Under the pieces are notes generated by a model, which searched no databases, was not told the origin of the DNA, and saw only the letters and a program-made list of their open reading frames with translations. Source: Paenirhizobium cremeum (GTDB lineage: Bacteria; Pseudomonadota; Alphaproteobacteria; Rhizobiales; Rhizobiaceae). From it: a stretch of 64,000 nucleotides of DNA. Positions 7,373-17,005 of the stretch are shown in pieces (position 1 is the first letter of the stretch; the number at the start of each line of letters is the position of its first letter). The position numbers and the translations under genes were made by a program. The DNA lies in assembly GCF_022884085.1 (NCBI RefSeq), contig NZ_JAGGCS010000013.1, forward strand, positions 16,475-80,474. The letters are read 5' to 3'.

Positions 7373-9523
7373 ATGGCAAAGCGAATAAAACGGGCGACCC
7401 GCTCGTCCTCTTCCACGGACATTGTCACCATCCATGATCAGCAGCTTCACCGAGGCGCGGGCGGCGAACTCCACCAGATCGCAGAGGACGGTGCCGACGT
7501 TTTGACCACGTCGCAAGGCGGACCAATCGCCGACGACCAGAACTCTCTTCGGATCGGCGCCCGCGGTCCGCTGCTGATGGACGACTTCCATTTCCGCGAG
7601 AAGATCTTCCACTTCGACCACGAGCGAATTCCGGAACGCGTGGTTCACGCACGTGGCTATGGCGCCCACGGCTTCTTCGAAACCTATGAATCCTTGTCCG
7701 ACGTCACCCGCGCCGACATCTTTCAGCGCGCAGGCGAGAAAACGCCTGTCTTTGTCCGCTTTTCTACTGTCGCCGGCAACAAAGGTTCTGCGGACCTCGC
7801 CCGCGATGTCCGCGGTTTCGCCGTGAAGTTCTATACGCAGGAAGGCAACTGGGATCTCGTCGGCAACAACATCCCTGTCTTCTTCATTCAGGACGCAATC
7901 AAGTTTCCGGACTTAGTACATGCCGCAAAGCAGGAGCCGGACCGGGCCTTCCCCCAGGCGCAGACCGCCCACGACAACTTCTGGGACTTCATCAGCCTTA
8001 CGCCGGAAAGCATGCACATGGTCATGTGGATCATGTCCGACCGCACCATCCCACGATCCTTCCGTTTCATGGAGGGGTTCGGCGTACACACCTTTCGTTT
8101 CGTCAATGACAAAGACGAGTCCACGTTCGTCAAGTTCCACTGGAAGCCAAAGCTCGGCCTCCAGTCGGTTGCGTGGAACGAGGCTGTCAAGATCAACGGC
8201 GCCGACCCCGACTTCCATCGTCGCGATCTCTGGCAGGCGATCCAATCCGGCAATTTTCCGGAATGGGAACTCTCTGTGCAGCTCTTTGATCAAGAGTTTG
8301 CCGACAACTGGGACTTCGACGTCCTCGATCCGACGAAGATTATTCCGGAAGAGTTGTTGCCGGTAAAACCAATCGGCCGTCTCGTGCTCGACCGCATGCC
8401 GGACAACTTCTTCGCGGAGACCGAGCAGGTCGCGTTCATGACGCACAACGTTCCGTCGGGGATCGACTTCAGCAACGACCCTCTTCTTCAGGGCAGAAAC
8501 TTTTCCTACCTCGACACGCAGCTCAAGCGGCTTGGCGGACCGAATTTCACGCACCTTCCCATCAACGCACCAAAGTGTCCCTTCCACAACTTCCAGCAGG
8601 ACGGGCACATGGCGATGCGCAACCCGGTCGGCAGGGTAAACTACCAGCCGAACTCGTTCGGGGAAGGTCCCCGGCAGGCCCCGTCCCGAGGATACCGCCA
8701 CTTTCTGGCCGAGGAGAACGGCCAGAAAGTGCGGCTGCGTCCGGAAAGCTTCGCCGACCACTATAGCCAGGCCCGCCAGTTTTTCCTCAGTCAGACGCCG
8801 CCCGAGCAGCGGCACATCGCGATGGCACTCACGTTCGAGCTAAGCAAGGTCGAGACCGTCGCTATCCGCGAACGGATGATCTCGCACCTGCTGAACATCG
8901 ACGAGACGCTCGCCACCACCGTTGCCCAGAAGCTCGGAATCCAGACAATGCCTAAGCCCGCCGACGCTGCCATGCCCACACGTCAGGATCTGGAGCCGTC
9001 TCCCGCGCTTAGCATCGTGCAAGGCGGACCGAAGCGGTTTGAGGGCCGCAAACTCGGCGTGCTTGTAACGGATGGCGTCGATGCAAAGCTCCTCAAGAAG
9101 CTGATGATGGTGATCGAGAAGGAGAAGGCTTTGGTCGAGCTGATTGCGCCGAAGATCGGAGGCGTGACCGCGTCCGATGGGACCTGGATAGAGGCGCAGC
9201 ACATGATCGACGGTGGCCCCTCGGTGCTGTTCGACGCCGTAGCCGTCCTCGCGGCTCCGGGCGCAGTTGAGGATTTGGTGAAGGAGGCGACAGCACGGGA
9301 CTTCGTGGCGGACGCATTCCAGCACTGCAAGTTCATCGGCTACGACGAGAGCGCTTTCCCGCTTCTCGTCAAGGCTGGAATCACCGACGATCTCGACGAA
9401 GGCACGATCGCACTTCCCGGTGAAGGGGGGGTTGCCGCTTTTGTATCCGAACTTGGGAAGTTGCGGGTGTGGGGCCGGGAACCTGCTCTTAAGCTCGGCA
9501 AAGCCTCGCCTCCGGTCGTTTGA
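7373..9523 (+). CDS. katE: Large-subunit (clade II) haem catalase
   Basis: This 716-residue catalase breaks down hydrogen peroxide in the cytoplasm. Its length and C-terminal DJ-1/PfpI-like flavodoxin domain (about 555-705, RKLGVLVTDGVDAKLLKKL) place it with E. coli KatE/HPII. Visible residues include the distal His in RVVHARGYGAHGFF, the following VRFSTVAG, the Asn in DLVGNNIPVFFIQD and the proximal haem Tyr region in NFSYLDTQLKRLGGPNF. The ATG at 7373 follows AAAGGGGAAA. A terminator separates it from the upstream gene, but no exact EcfG motif is seen in the short gap. Confidence 0.95.
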   Translation: MAKRIKRATRSSSSTDIVTIHDQQLHRGAGGELHQIAEDGADVLTTSQGGPIADDQNSLRIGARGPLLMDDFHFREKIFHFDHERIPERVVHARGYGAHGFFETYESLSDVTRADIFQRAGEKTPVFVRFSTVAGNKGSADLARDVRGFAVKFYTQEGNWDLVGNNIPVFFIQDAIKFPDLVHAAKQEPDRAFPQAQTAHDNFWDFISLTPESMHMVMWIMSDRTIPRSFRFMEGFGVHTFRFVNDKDESTFVKFHWKPKLGLQSVAWNEAVKINGADPDFHRRDLWQAIQSGNFPEWELSVQLFDQEFADNWDFDVLDPTKIIPEELLPVKPIGRLVLDRMPDNFFAETEQVAFMTHNVPSGIDFSNDPLLQGRNFSYLDTQLKRLGGPNFTHLPINAPKCPFHNFQQDGHMAMRNPVGRVNYQPNSFGEGPRQAPSRGYRHFLAEENGQKVRLRPESFADHYSQARQFFLSQTPPEQRHIAMALTFELSKVETVAIRERMISHLLNIDETLATTVAQKLGIQTMPKPADAAMPTRQDLEPSPALSIVQGGPKRFEGRKLGVLVTDGVDAKLLKKLMMVIEKEKALVELIAPKIGGVTASDGTWIEAQHMIDGGPSVLFDAVAVLAAPGAVEDLVKEATARDFVADAFQHCKFIGYDESAFPLLVKAGITDDLDEGTIALPGEGGVAAFVSELGKLRVWGREPALKLGKASPPVV

Positions 9524-9529
9524 AGTTCA

Positions 9530-9552
9530 GGCGCGGACCTCATGTCCGCGCC
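9530..9552 (+). terminator. Probable terminator after katE
   Basis: GGCGCGGAC / GTCCGCGCC stem with a CTCAT loop, seven bases after the katE stop. The tail (GTTCTCTC) is only partly U-rich. Confidence 0.6.
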
Positions 9553-10290
9553 GTTCTCTCTAAACGGTGAGGGACGAGATAGTTGTTTCCAATGTTGGCG
9601 TTCCATGGAACGACAAGCACGTATGAAATAACGCACCCGGAGCCCATAAATGAGGAGTGAGTATATAAAGTCCCTGCTGGCCGCGCTTGCTGAGCCGAAT
9701 AACATCGAGAGCGACGGATGGGGACCCGTCCAAATTGGGGTTGGCGCCGTACCGGCGGGCTGGGAACATTTATTCGGGCCACTATAGGCTTACAATTCCA
9801 AGCAACGGTCTCGGCGGCCGGCTAAATGGCTTTTAGCGCACGGATTGCGACAAGGCTGCCAAGGGGGCGCAGCCGGGCTGATCCTTTAAATCGATGAAGA
9901 ACAGTTGTTTGACGAGCTCAACTAGGACGTGATTGACGAGCCTTTGCGATTTGCGGCATTTGTCGCGTCATCTCGGACTTCCAATGCGCGCGCTTCTAAA
10001 GGTCGTGAACTAATTTAATCCGGAAAGGCGGTTTCCGAGCGAAGACAACTAGTTCCAATCATTTGCGGCGCTACGTCGAGCAGCAAGCCCGGATGTGTGC
10101 GCCTTTAGGTAGGAGATTAAATGTCCGACCGATAATGATCTCTGCTGCCGGGCGAAGAGACCACAAAGCACCAGCGCTCTGCCGGTAGCTCCGGCACTAC
10201 ACACGGTTTTCGGTTCTACCATGTCGGTTGATGCCGGGTAAGGTTCCCGGCGGCGTCTGCACACGACGCCGCCCAAACGATTTTACTGCT
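9553..10290. other. Non-coding stretch with nothing recognised
   Basis: I see no frame with protein-like composition, no RNA gene and no clear repeat here. Short open frames exist on both strands but look like chance, with high Arg/Pro/Cys content and no ribosome sites. Confidence 0.5.
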
Positions 10291-10548
10291 TCACGCTGTT
10301 CGCCTTACCATCCGCGCCAGCGCAATTAAGATACATGCGCCGATGAAACCGGCGATAAGGTAGCCGAGCCAGCCTCCGAGAACGATCCCGAACAGTGAAA
10401 GGATGAAGTTGGCGACTATCGCACCGACAATGCCGAGAAGGATATTCATGATGACGCCCATGTTGCTCTTCATAAACGTCTCTGCAAGCCACCCTGCAAT
10501 GCCACCGATGATGATCGCCGCGATCCAGCCGATACCTGCGTCTTCCAT
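10291..10548 (-). CDS. GlsB/YeaQ/YmgE-family stress membrane protein
   Basis: This 85-residue inner-membrane protein of the transglycosylase-associated family has three hydrophobic segments: IGWIAAIIIGGIAGWLAE, IMNILLGIVGAIVANFIL, and GWLGYLIAGFIGACILIAL. The GGIAGW and LLGIVGAIV patterns are typical. The ATG at 10548 (MEDAGIGW) is preferred because it follows GGAAAG. The family is induced by osmotic and general stress in enterics and rhizobia; its molecular role is unknown. Confidence 0.85.
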   Translation of the reverse strand: MEDAGIGWIAAIIIGGIAGWLAETFMKSNMGVIMNILLGIVGAIVANFILSLFGIVLGGWLGYLIAGFIGACILIALARMVRRTA

Positions 10549-10605
10549 ATTCAACTTTCCTTCCGGTTTCCTAAAATACATCCGGGGCTCCGGAGGTGAC
10601 GAGGA

Positions 10606-10631
10606 AACTCCATGCCGTGGGACTTTGTTCC
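10606..10631 (-). promoter_or_regulatory. Possible EcfG-like promoter (imperfect)
   Basis: On the minus strand GGAAC (10631-10627) is followed after 17 bases by AGTT. The spacing is one base longer than in the other three sites, so this is tentative. It lies about 60 bases upstream of the GlsB-type gene. Confidence 0.3.
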
Positions 10632-11290
10632 ATCTGGGAAAGGAAGTGGCGTCGTTCTATTATATCTTGGACGAGGTTTAGTTGATGGTTACTGAACCGG
10701 TCGACCATGATGCTCTGGGACCAATGGACTTGCTCATAATGCTATGGGCTGAGCAGACGCGGACAGCGCATTTTACACCCGATAAGCGTTGGAGAAGACA
10801 ATTGTAAAGCGGAGAATTTAAGGTTTGGCCCCGCAGATCTTGTGGAGGCTACTCGTGCCGATGACCGCGCACCTGCCAGATGTTTAGTCTCGTCAATAAC
10901 TAAGCTCAGAGGTTAGGAGGAGTTGTCACTCGCATACCGTTTGTGCCGTCGACGATTGACGATCTCTGACTTTCCATTCAACTCCCTCACTTGCCCCTCG
11001 AAAGTGTGCGAGGGCCCAGGAGATGGTGATTGATCACGCAAGCCACTGTAAGTCTAGGGATAGCTGGCGCATCCACGGGCGGGACGAGCACTCAAACTAC
11101 ACGTGCACCGCTGGCAGCCCAGGGTTTCGCGCAGGTTCGGCCAGTCGGGCAAGCTTATTCGTCTCGCCAGTGGCGCCTGGCGCCTGCGCGCGGGCGCGAG
11201 CCGCTCGATGGTATCGGAAATGCTTCGCATGGGTGACCTTCTGAGGTTCCGGAAAGCCAACCGACATCCCTGTTGATAGATGATGTGCCT
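10632..11290. other. Non-coding stretch with nothing recognised
   Basis: There is no convincing gene, RNA or mobile element between the two leftward stress genes. The small open frames here have unnatural composition. Confidence 0.45.
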
Positions 11291-11324
11291 CGAAAACGTC
11301 GAGGACCGGCGTGAGCCGGTCCTC
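11291..11324 (-). terminator. Probable terminator for the leftward stress pair
   Basis: A perfect 10-bp stem (GAGGACCGGC / GCCGGTCCTC, loop GTGA, 11301-11324). On the minus strand it is followed by GACGTTTTCG. It sits just beyond the stop of the 17M-like gene. Confidence 0.65.
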
Positions 11325-11336
11325 GCATATCAGACT

Positions 11337-11948
11337 TTAGACAGTGCGAACCCGATAGCGGTCGCGCTCCTGCTCGATTTCGGCGGGGCCGTAAGGATCA
11401 GCGGAATGATCGAACTTCGTCCAGCCCTGCTCCGAATAGGCCTGGCGGCGCGCCATCGGATCGACGCGGTTGGACTGCTTGAGGATCATGTCAGCTTCGG
11501 TTTCCATGCCGTCATCCACACGAGCGGTGACCAGCGTGCCACCGCGGCGAACACCTTCAGCATAGACATGGGCCTCGTCTTCCGAGACGCCGGAATCCGT
11601 CAGTGCGCCGATGAGGCCACCAGCCGCACCACCGGCAACCGCGCCAGCGATGGCGCCAGCGGCAGTGGCGGCAAGCCAGCCGGCTGCAACAACCGGTCCG
11701 ACGCCGGGAATGGCCATGATGCCGAGGCCAGTCAGAAGACCGCCTGCGCCACCGACGACAGCGCCGATGCCGGCACCGGTGCCAGCGCCTTCTGCGGCAC
11801 CGTTGTCGTTATCTTCATGCTTGTGGCGGTTGTCAGCATTGTTGGAAACGATGCTGATGTCGTCAGACGGGACGCCACGCGCTTCCAGCGCGCTGACGGC
11901 TGCGCTTGCATCATTGTAGTTGTCAAAAAGTCCGGTAACGGTTTTCAT
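11337..11948 (-). CDS. General stress protein 17M-like, with glycine-zipper region
   Basis: This protein has 203 residues. The N-terminal 17M-like fold (MKTVTGLFDNYNDASAAVSALEARGV) is followed by a hydrophobic Gly/Ala-rich zipper (about 55-115, GAGIGAVVGGAGGLLTGLG). The second half of the fold then returns (AHVYAEGVRRGGTLVTARVDD), as does a charged C-terminus. The zipper split inside the domain suggests membrane insertion or oligomerisation. It lies 31 bases after the PepSY-like gene in the same direction and ends in a terminator. Confidence 0.8.
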   Translation of the reverse strand: MKTVTGLFDNYNDASAAVSALEARGVPSDDISIVSNNADNRHKHEDNDNGAAEGAGTGAGIGAVVGGAGGLLTGLGIMAIPGVGPVVAAGWLAATAAGAIAGAVAGGAAGGLIGALTDSGVSEDEAHVYAEGVRRGGTLVTARVDDGMETEADMILKQSNRVDPMARRQAYSEQGWTKFDHSADPYGPAEIEQERDRYRVRTV

Positions 11949-11979
11949 GGGAATGACCTTTCTTTGCGTTTCCGCGAAA

Positions 11980-12297
11980 TTATTTGGAGACGACGTTGCC
12001 CTGGTAATCCATGGCCACCGGCATGGACTTGCCGTCCTTCATCGCCGTAGCCTGCCAGACGCCCTGGTCGTCGAGCTTGAGGTCGGCAATACCGGTGAAG
12101 CCGGCCGCTTCGATGCGCTCACGCGCCTGTTCTTCGGTGAAGGAATTTGCGCCCTCAACGGGGGCTGCCGCATTTGGTGTTTCCGGGGTCGCTACGGCTG
12201 GCGTGTCGCCGTCCGTCGCAGGAACAGTGGTGGTCTGGGCATAGGCAGACACTGCCGTGGCGCACACAAGCGCCGCCGCGAAAATCATCTTTTTCAT
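11980..12297 (-). CDS. Secreted PepSY-like small protein
   Basis: This 105-residue protein has a clear signal peptide (MKKMIFAAALVCATAVSAYA). A Pro/Thr/Ala linker follows, then one PepSY-like module (SFTEEQARERIEAAGFTGIADLKLDDQGVWQATAMKDG). The module is seen in periplasmic inhibitors and envelope sensors; the target here is unknown. A near-consensus GGAAC motif (12366-12362, minus strand) followed after 17 bases by ATT lies about 65 bases upstream and could be a weaker EcfG site. Confidence 0.75.
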   Translation of the reverse strand: MKKMIFAAALVCATAVSAYAQTTTVPATDGDTPAVATPETPNAAAPVEGANSFTEEQARERIEAAGFTGIADLKLDDQGVWQATAMKDGKSMPVAMDYQGNVVSK

Positions 12298-12410
12298 GGG
12301 TTTTCCTCTTTGCAGACCTGGTTGCTCGGTCCGGTAGCGAAAATGCGCGCGCCTGGGGAAAGTTCCGCCTTAGACGTTTGTGCGGTATGAACCCAAAGCT
12401 GCGGATCGAC

Positions 12411-12418
12411 AGCCTAAC
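12411..12418. repeat. IS66 target-site duplication, left copy
   Basis: AGCCTAAC immediately precedes the left inverted repeat; the same 8 bases follow the right end at 14978-14985. Eight bases is the normal IS66 duplication. Confidence 0.92.
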
Positions 12419-12496
12419 GTAAGCCCACGGTGAGGGCCGTCTTGCGAGCTTGATGCGAACATCGGAAGTCCTAGTGCAAACACTAGGAGTAGTCCT

Positions 12497-12907
12497 ATGA
12501 CGAAGCATCCGATTGAAGTGATCACGTCTGTCGAGCGCCGTCGGCGCTGGTCTCGCGAGGACAAAGAGCGGCTAGTTGCAGCCTGCCTTGAGCCTGGTGC
12601 GGTTCTTTCCGAGATTGCCCGTGCGGCCGGCATCCACGTGAGCCAGCTCTTTCGGTGGCGCAAGGAACTCTGCCGAATCGAGGAACCGAGGCCTGATACG
12701 GCGAGCACGTTGGTGCCCGTGATCGTGTCGGAGGCCTCGCCGGCAGTCCAGCCCGCCGCCACGGAAACGCCAGTCGCGCCGCAACCCCGTCGGAAGCGTA
12801 GCGATGTGACGATTGAGCTGGGCCGCGGTCGCCGTGTCCGTGTGGACAGCGACATCGACACGGAGGCGCTCGGTCGCATTCTCGACTGTGTGCTGGGTCG
12901 GCGATGA
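12497..12907 (+). CDS. tnpA: IS66 accessory protein TnpA (OrfA)
   Basis: This 136-residue protein has an N-terminal helix-turn-helix: RRRWSREDKERLVAACLEPG, then LSEIARAAGIHVSQLFRWRKEL. The C-terminal basic region (DVTIELGRGRRVRVDSD) is typical of IS66 OrfA. It is required for IS66 transposition, probably by binding the ends. The last four bases overlap the tnpB start (ATGA), indicating translational coupling. Confidence 0.92.
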   Translation: MTKHPIEVITSVERRRRWSREDKERLVAACLEPGAVLSEIARAAGIHVSQLFRWRKELCRIEEPRPDTASTLVPVIVSEASPAVQPAATETPVAPQPRRKRSDVTIELGRGRRVRVDSDIDTEALGRILDCVLGRR

Positions 12908-13251
12908 TCCCGGTCCCCGCTGGTGTGAAGGTCTGGCTGGCAACGGGCCATACAGACATGCGCAAGGGTTTCCCTGGTCTGTCACTGATGGTGCAAGAGA
13001 CGCTGAAGCGCGATCCGATGTGCGGACACCTGTTCGTCTTCCGCGGTCGTGGCGGTGGCCTGATCAAGGTCATCTGGCATGATGGCCAAGGAGCCTGCCT
13101 GTTCACGAAGAAGCTGGAACGTGGACGCTTCATATGGCCATCGTCGGCCGATGGGACGGTCGTGATTACCCCTGGGCAACTCGGTTATTTGCTGGAAGGG
13201 ATCGACTGGCGGATGCCGCAAAAAACCTGGCGACCGACGTCGGCCGGATAA
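12904..13251 (+). CDS. tnpB: IS66 accessory protein TnpB
   Basis: This 115-residue IS66 Orf2 protein shows the family signature TDMRKGFPGLSLMVQE, then GHLFVFRGRGGGLIKVIWHDGQGACLFTKKLERGRF. It is full length. It starts inside the tnpA stop codon and precedes tnpC by 45 bases. Its exact role in transposition is unknown, but it is essential in characterised IS66 elements. Confidence 0.93.
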   Translation: MIPVPAGVKVWLATGHTDMRKGFPGLSLMVQETLKRDPMCGHLFVFRGRGGGLIKVIWHDGQGACLFTKKLERGRFIWPSSADGTVVITPGQLGYLLEGIDWRMPQKTWRPTSAG

Positions 13252-13296
13252 GCAAAAACGCTGGAATCGCTGGATGGAATATGATTCCATCAGGTC

Positions 13297-14952
13297 ATGG
13301 ACGATGCGGCTGAACAGCTTCCCGACGACCTTGCCGGCGCACTTGCGGCCCTGGCGGCGGAGCGTGCTCTGCGGATTGCGGCCGAGGCAGAGGCCGCGAC
13401 CGCCAAGGCAGAGGCCGCCAGCGCGAAGGCGCTCGTATCGCATTCCGAGGCGCTAATCGCGCGGTTGAAGCTGGAGATCGAGAAGGTCCGCCGCGAGCTC
13501 TACGGCAGCCGCTCCGAGCGCAAAGCGCGGCTTCTCGAACAGATGGAACTGCAGCTCGAGGAGCTGGAGGCTGATGCTGGCGAAGATGAACTGGCGGCGG
13601 AGATCGCAGCCAATGCCTCGACCGTCAGGGCCTTCGAGCGCAAGCGACCATCACGGAAACCGTTCCCCGAACATCTGCCGCGCGAGCGCGTCGTCATCGC
13701 TGCCCCGACGAGTTGCCCCTGCTGCGGCTCGGCCAAGCTGTCGAAGCTCGGTGAGGACATCACGGAGACCCTGGAGGTCATCCCGCGTCAGTGGAAGGTC
13801 ATTCAGACCGTGCGGGAGAAGTTCTCCTGCCGCGAATGCGAGAAGATCTCGCAGCCGCCAGCACCCTTCCATGTGACGCCGCGCGGCTTTGCCGGCCCGA
13901 ACCTTCTGGCGATGATCCTGTTCGAGAAGTTCGCCCAGCATCAGCCGCTCAATCGCCAGAGCGAGCGCTATGCCCGCGAGGGGATCGACCTCAGCATGTC
14001 GACGCTGGCCGATCAGGTCGGCGCTTGTGCAGCGGCCCTGAAGCCAATCCATTCGTTAATCGAGGCCCATGTCCTGGCGGCCGAGCGACTGCATGGCGAC
14101 GACACGACCGTGCCGATCCTGGCGAAGGGAAAGACCGATACGGGCCGCATCTGGACCTATGTCCGGGATGACCGGCCGTTTGGCGGGCTGTCACCGCCTG
14201 CGGCTTTGTTCTACGCATCGCGAGACCGGCGACAGGAGCATCCCGAACGCCACCTGAAGACCTTCTCCGGCATTCTGCAGGCGGATGCCTATGGCGGCTA
14301 CAATCCGCTGTTCAAGGTAGATCGCGATCCCGCGCCTCTGCGCCAAGCACTTTGCTGGGCACATTCACGCCGCAAGTTCTTCGTGCTGGCCGACATCGCC
14401 GCGAACGCCAAACGTGGCAGCAAAGCTGCGCCGATCTCGCCAATGGCATTGGAGGCCGTCAAACGGATCGATGCCCTGTTCTATGTCGAACGGGAGATCA
14501 ACGGTCTTGCCGCCGAGCAGCGTCTGGAGCGCCGCCGCAAAGACAGCCAGCCACTCGCCGAAGAGCTGCATGATTGGCTCCAAACCGAGCGGGCAAAATT
14601 GTCGCGCAGTTCTCCCGTCGCCGAGGCGATAGATTACATGCTCAAGCGATGGGATGGCTTCACGTCATTCCTGGAAGACGGCCGGATTTGCCTGACGAAC
14701 AATGCTGCCGAACGAGCGCTCAGAGGCTTTGCGCTCGGCAGGAAGTCATGGCTGTTTGCCGGATCGGATCGTGGTGCTGAACGTGCGGCGTTCATGGCGA
14801 CACTGATCATGAGCGCCAAGTTCAATGACATCGACCCGCAGGCCTGGCTTGCCGACGTCCTCGCCAACATTGCGGACACGCCGATCAGCAGGCTCGAGCA
14901 ATTGCTGCCGTGGAACTGGACACCCAAGACGCTGAGTGCTCAGGCGGCCTGA
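13297..14952 (+). CDS. tnpC: IS66-family DDE transposase TnpC
   Basis: This 551-residue transposase has an N-terminal leucine-zipper-like helix (about 5-90), a zinc-finger-like segment (SCPCCGSAKLSKLGEDITETLE), a second Cys pair (FSCRECEKI) and the DDE core. Core landmarks are ERLHGDDTTVPILAKG, LQADAYGGYNPLF and CLTNNAAERALRGFALGRKSWLF. No internal stop or frameshift is seen, so the element is probably active. Confidence 0.95.
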   Translation: MDDAAEQLPDDLAGALAALAAERALRIAAEAEAATAKAEAASAKALVSHSEALIARLKLEIEKVRRELYGSRSERKARLLEQMELQLEELEADAGEDELAAEIAANASTVRAFERKRPSRKPFPEHLPRERVVIAAPTSCPCCGSAKLSKLGEDITETLEVIPRQWKVIQTVREKFSCRECEKISQPPAPFHVTPRGFAGPNLLAMILFEKFAQHQPLNRQSERYAREGIDLSMSTLADQVGACAAALKPIHSLIEAHVLAAERLHGDDTTVPILAKGKTDTGRIWTYVRDDRPFGGLSPPAALFYASRDRRQEHPERHLKTFSGILQADAYGGYNPLFKVDRDPAPLRQALCWAHSRRKFFVLADIAANAKRGSKAAPISPMALEAVKRIDALFYVEREINGLAAEQRLERRRKDSQPLAEELHDWLQTERAKLSRSSPVAEAIDYMLKRWDGFTSFLEDGRICLTNNAAERALRGFALGRKSWLFAGSDRGAERAAFMATLIMSAKFNDIDPQAWLADVLANIADTPISRLEQLLPWNWTPKTLSAQAA

Positions 14953-14977
14953 CCTGCGGCCTTCGCCGGATGCTTAC

Positions 14978-14985
14978 AGCCTAAC
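14978..14985. repeat. IS66 target-site duplication, right copy
   Basis: AGCCTAAC directly after the right inverted repeat, identical to 12411-12418. Confidence 0.92.
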
Positions 14986-15307
14986 TCAATTTAACCTCAG
15001 TGTTTCTTTCCCTAGGCGAGCCAATATAACATCTTTATTAACGTCATTATCTTGTATGATAGATGCCCCCTGTCGAAACCCGGCTTCACATTAGGTCCAA
15101 GGGACGGAGTGTTTTGACAAAGTTGGCGAACACTTGAACACGTCATTATGATTTAGGCATGATAACATAAACAGCCGATCTCACATCACGTTCACACGAT
15201 CCCCCTTTTCTCGAAGGCTAGTTCGCGCGGGCGCATGAGGGCGGGAACAATTTCAAGGGTGGAACATTCCCTGACAGCCGTGCGAGATTATTCGCCGGAC
15301 ATAGGAT
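14986..15307 (+). other. AT-rich upstream region of the FAD protein gene
   Basis: This is an intergenic stretch, more AT-rich than its surroundings, with no protein-like frame. A TTGACA hexamer lies at 15114-15119, but no well-spaced -10 box is obvious. A GGAAC motif near 15241, followed after 17 bases by ATT, resembles a weak EcfG site. Either could drive the gene at 15308. Confidence 0.3.
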
Positions 15308-17005
15308 ATGTCCATGCTTCCACGAATTGCGATCATCGGCACGGGTCCAACCGGCCTCTACACGTTCAAACAACTGATCGGCTCGACCGTTCCCCTGTCG
15401 ATCACCCTTTATGAAGCAGAGGGAGAGCCGGGCAAGGGTACGCCCTATCACCCCGATATGAATGACCCGGCGATGCTCTCCAACATTCCGAGCATCGAGC
15501 TTCCGGCTTTCACCGAGACCCTGGTCGAATGGCTGCGGCGGCAGGATGAGGACACGCTGATGCGCCACGGCATCCGCCGCGAGGCGATTGATGAGCGGGA
15601 ATTCTATCCCCGCCTCGTGCTCGGCGACTACATGCAGGCGCAGTTTGCCCGGATGCAAAATCTGGCCCGCGAACGCGGCCACGAAATCCACGTGCTGGCC
15701 CGCCATAAGGTCACCGATATCGAGATACAGGCGGCCGCAGTGCGGCTGAGGGTATCCCGTCCCGACGCAGAGGAGGACGCAGTCTTCGACCACGTCGTGA
15801 TGGCGACCGGCCACAATTGGCCCGACAGCACCGAAATACGACCCGGCTACTTCGTTTCGCCCTGGCCGGCCACTGTTTTGAAGTCGATCCGCAATGAACC
15901 CGTCGGCATTCTTGGCACCTCGCTGAGCGGGATCGACGCCCTGATGACCGTGGCGACGGCCCACGGCATGTTCTACAGCGATGCGGCGGGTGATCTGCAA
16001 TATCAGCCGGCTGCCGGGACTGAGGATTTTCGCGCGACGCTGATGTCCCGCAAGGGCATCCTACCGGAGGCCGACTTCTACTGCCCGCTGCCCTATGTGA
16101 CGCCGCTCGTCTGCACGGAAGAGGCCATAGACGCGCTGATCGCGACAGGTCGTCACGACCTGCTCGATGAGGTCTTCGAGCTGTTCCGCGGAGAAATCGT
16201 CGCCCGCGACCCGGATTATGCCGCCCGCATCGGCCTTTCGCAGCTGACCGTCGAGACCTTCGCAGCCGCCTACTATGCCGACCGAACCGAAAGCGATCCG
16301 TTCGTCTGGGCCGCGAAGAACCTGGCCGAGGCCGAGGACAATAGGGTGAAGCGCTATACCGTGCCGTGGCGCTATGCGATCCTGATCACCCACGAGATTG
16401 TCGCGCGCGTCATTCCGCATCTGGACGAGAAAGACCTCAAGCGCTTCCACCGCCACTTCAAGGGCATCTTCATCGACGACTATGCAACCGTGCCGCTGAT
16501 GTCGATCCGCCGTCTGCTCGCGCTGTCGCGTGTCGGCAAACTGTCCATCCTGCGGCTCGGCGAAGACTATACGATCCGCACGGCCGAGGTCGGTGTGGAG
16601 CGGGGCGCAGAGGTCGAGTTGTCAGGCACGGTGCATCGCTTCGGCGCCTTCATCGATGCGACCGGTCAGGAAACCCTCTCGGCGACGGATCTCCCCTTTC
16701 CGACGCTTGTCGATCAGGGAGGCGTGCGCGAAGCCGCGACGCCCAAGGTCGAGGCGATCATGTCGCTCGATCGCGATCCCGATATGGTGCGCACCGGCGG
16801 CATCGATGTCGATGAATTCTATCGCCCGCGTCTCGGCCTGATGTCGGAAGGCCGGCTCTATTGCGCGGCAATCGCCTTCCTCCTGCACAAGGAGCCCTTC
16901 GTTCAGGGCATCACCAGTGCCCGGGATATCGGCGAGACTGTCGGCCGGGCAATCCTCAAGGATATCTCGCAGGCGGAAACGCCGCTCTTTCAGATCTCGG
17001 CGTAA
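15308..17005 (+). CDS. FAD/NAD(P)-binding protein (PF13454-like)
   Basis: This protein has 565 residues. A Rossmann dinucleotide-binding motif stands at the very start (RIAIIGTGPTGLYTFKQL). The FAD-NAD(P)-binding family signature (GEPGKGTPYHPDMNDPAMLSN) and the ATGHNWPD motif follow, then a second nucleotide-binding stretch (PVGILGTSLSGIDALMT). Such proteins are predicted cytoplasmic flavoprotein oxidoreductases with unknown substrates. The 3' end overlaps the convergent MOSC gene by 16 bases. The neighbour's likely molybdenum-cofactor link may hint at shared redox work, but this is inference. Confidence 0.8.
   Translation: MSMLPRIAIIGTGPTGLYTFKQLIGSTVPLSITLYEAEGEPGKGTPYHPDMNDPAMLSNIPSIELPAFTETLVEWLRRQDEDTLMRHGIRREAIDEREFYPRLVLGDYMQAQFARMQNLARERGHEIHVLARHKVTDIEIQAAAVRLRVSRPDAEEDAVFDHVVMATGHNWPDSTEIRPGYFVSPWPATVLKSIRNEPVGILGTSLSGIDALMTVATAHGMFYSDAAGDLQYQPAAGTEDFRATLMSRKGILPEADFYCPLPYVTPLVCTEEAIDALIATGRHDLLDEVFELFRGEIVARDPDYAARIGLSQLTVETFAAAYYADRTESDPFVWAAKNLAEAEDNRVKRYTVPWRYAILITHEIVARVIPHLDEKDLKRFHRHFKGIFIDDYATVPLMSIRRLLALSRVGKLSILRLGEDYTIRTAEVGVERGAEVELSGTVHRFGAFIDATGQETLSATDLPFPTLVDQGGVREAATPKVEAIMSLDRDPDMVRTGGIDVDEFYRPRLGLMSEGRLYCAAIAFLLHKEPFVQGITSARDIGETVGRAILKDISQAETPLFQISA

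Larger units (their letters stand above)
12419..14977 (+). mobile_element. Complete IS66-family insertion sequence (2559 bp)
   Basis: The element is bounded by inverted repeats: GTAAGCCCACGGTGAGGG on the left and, on the complementary strand, GTAAGCATCCGGCGAAGG on the right. It carries tnpA, tnpB and tnpC in the standard order, all open. Exact 8-bp duplications on both sides show a simple insertion with no later rearrangement. Confidence 0.93.
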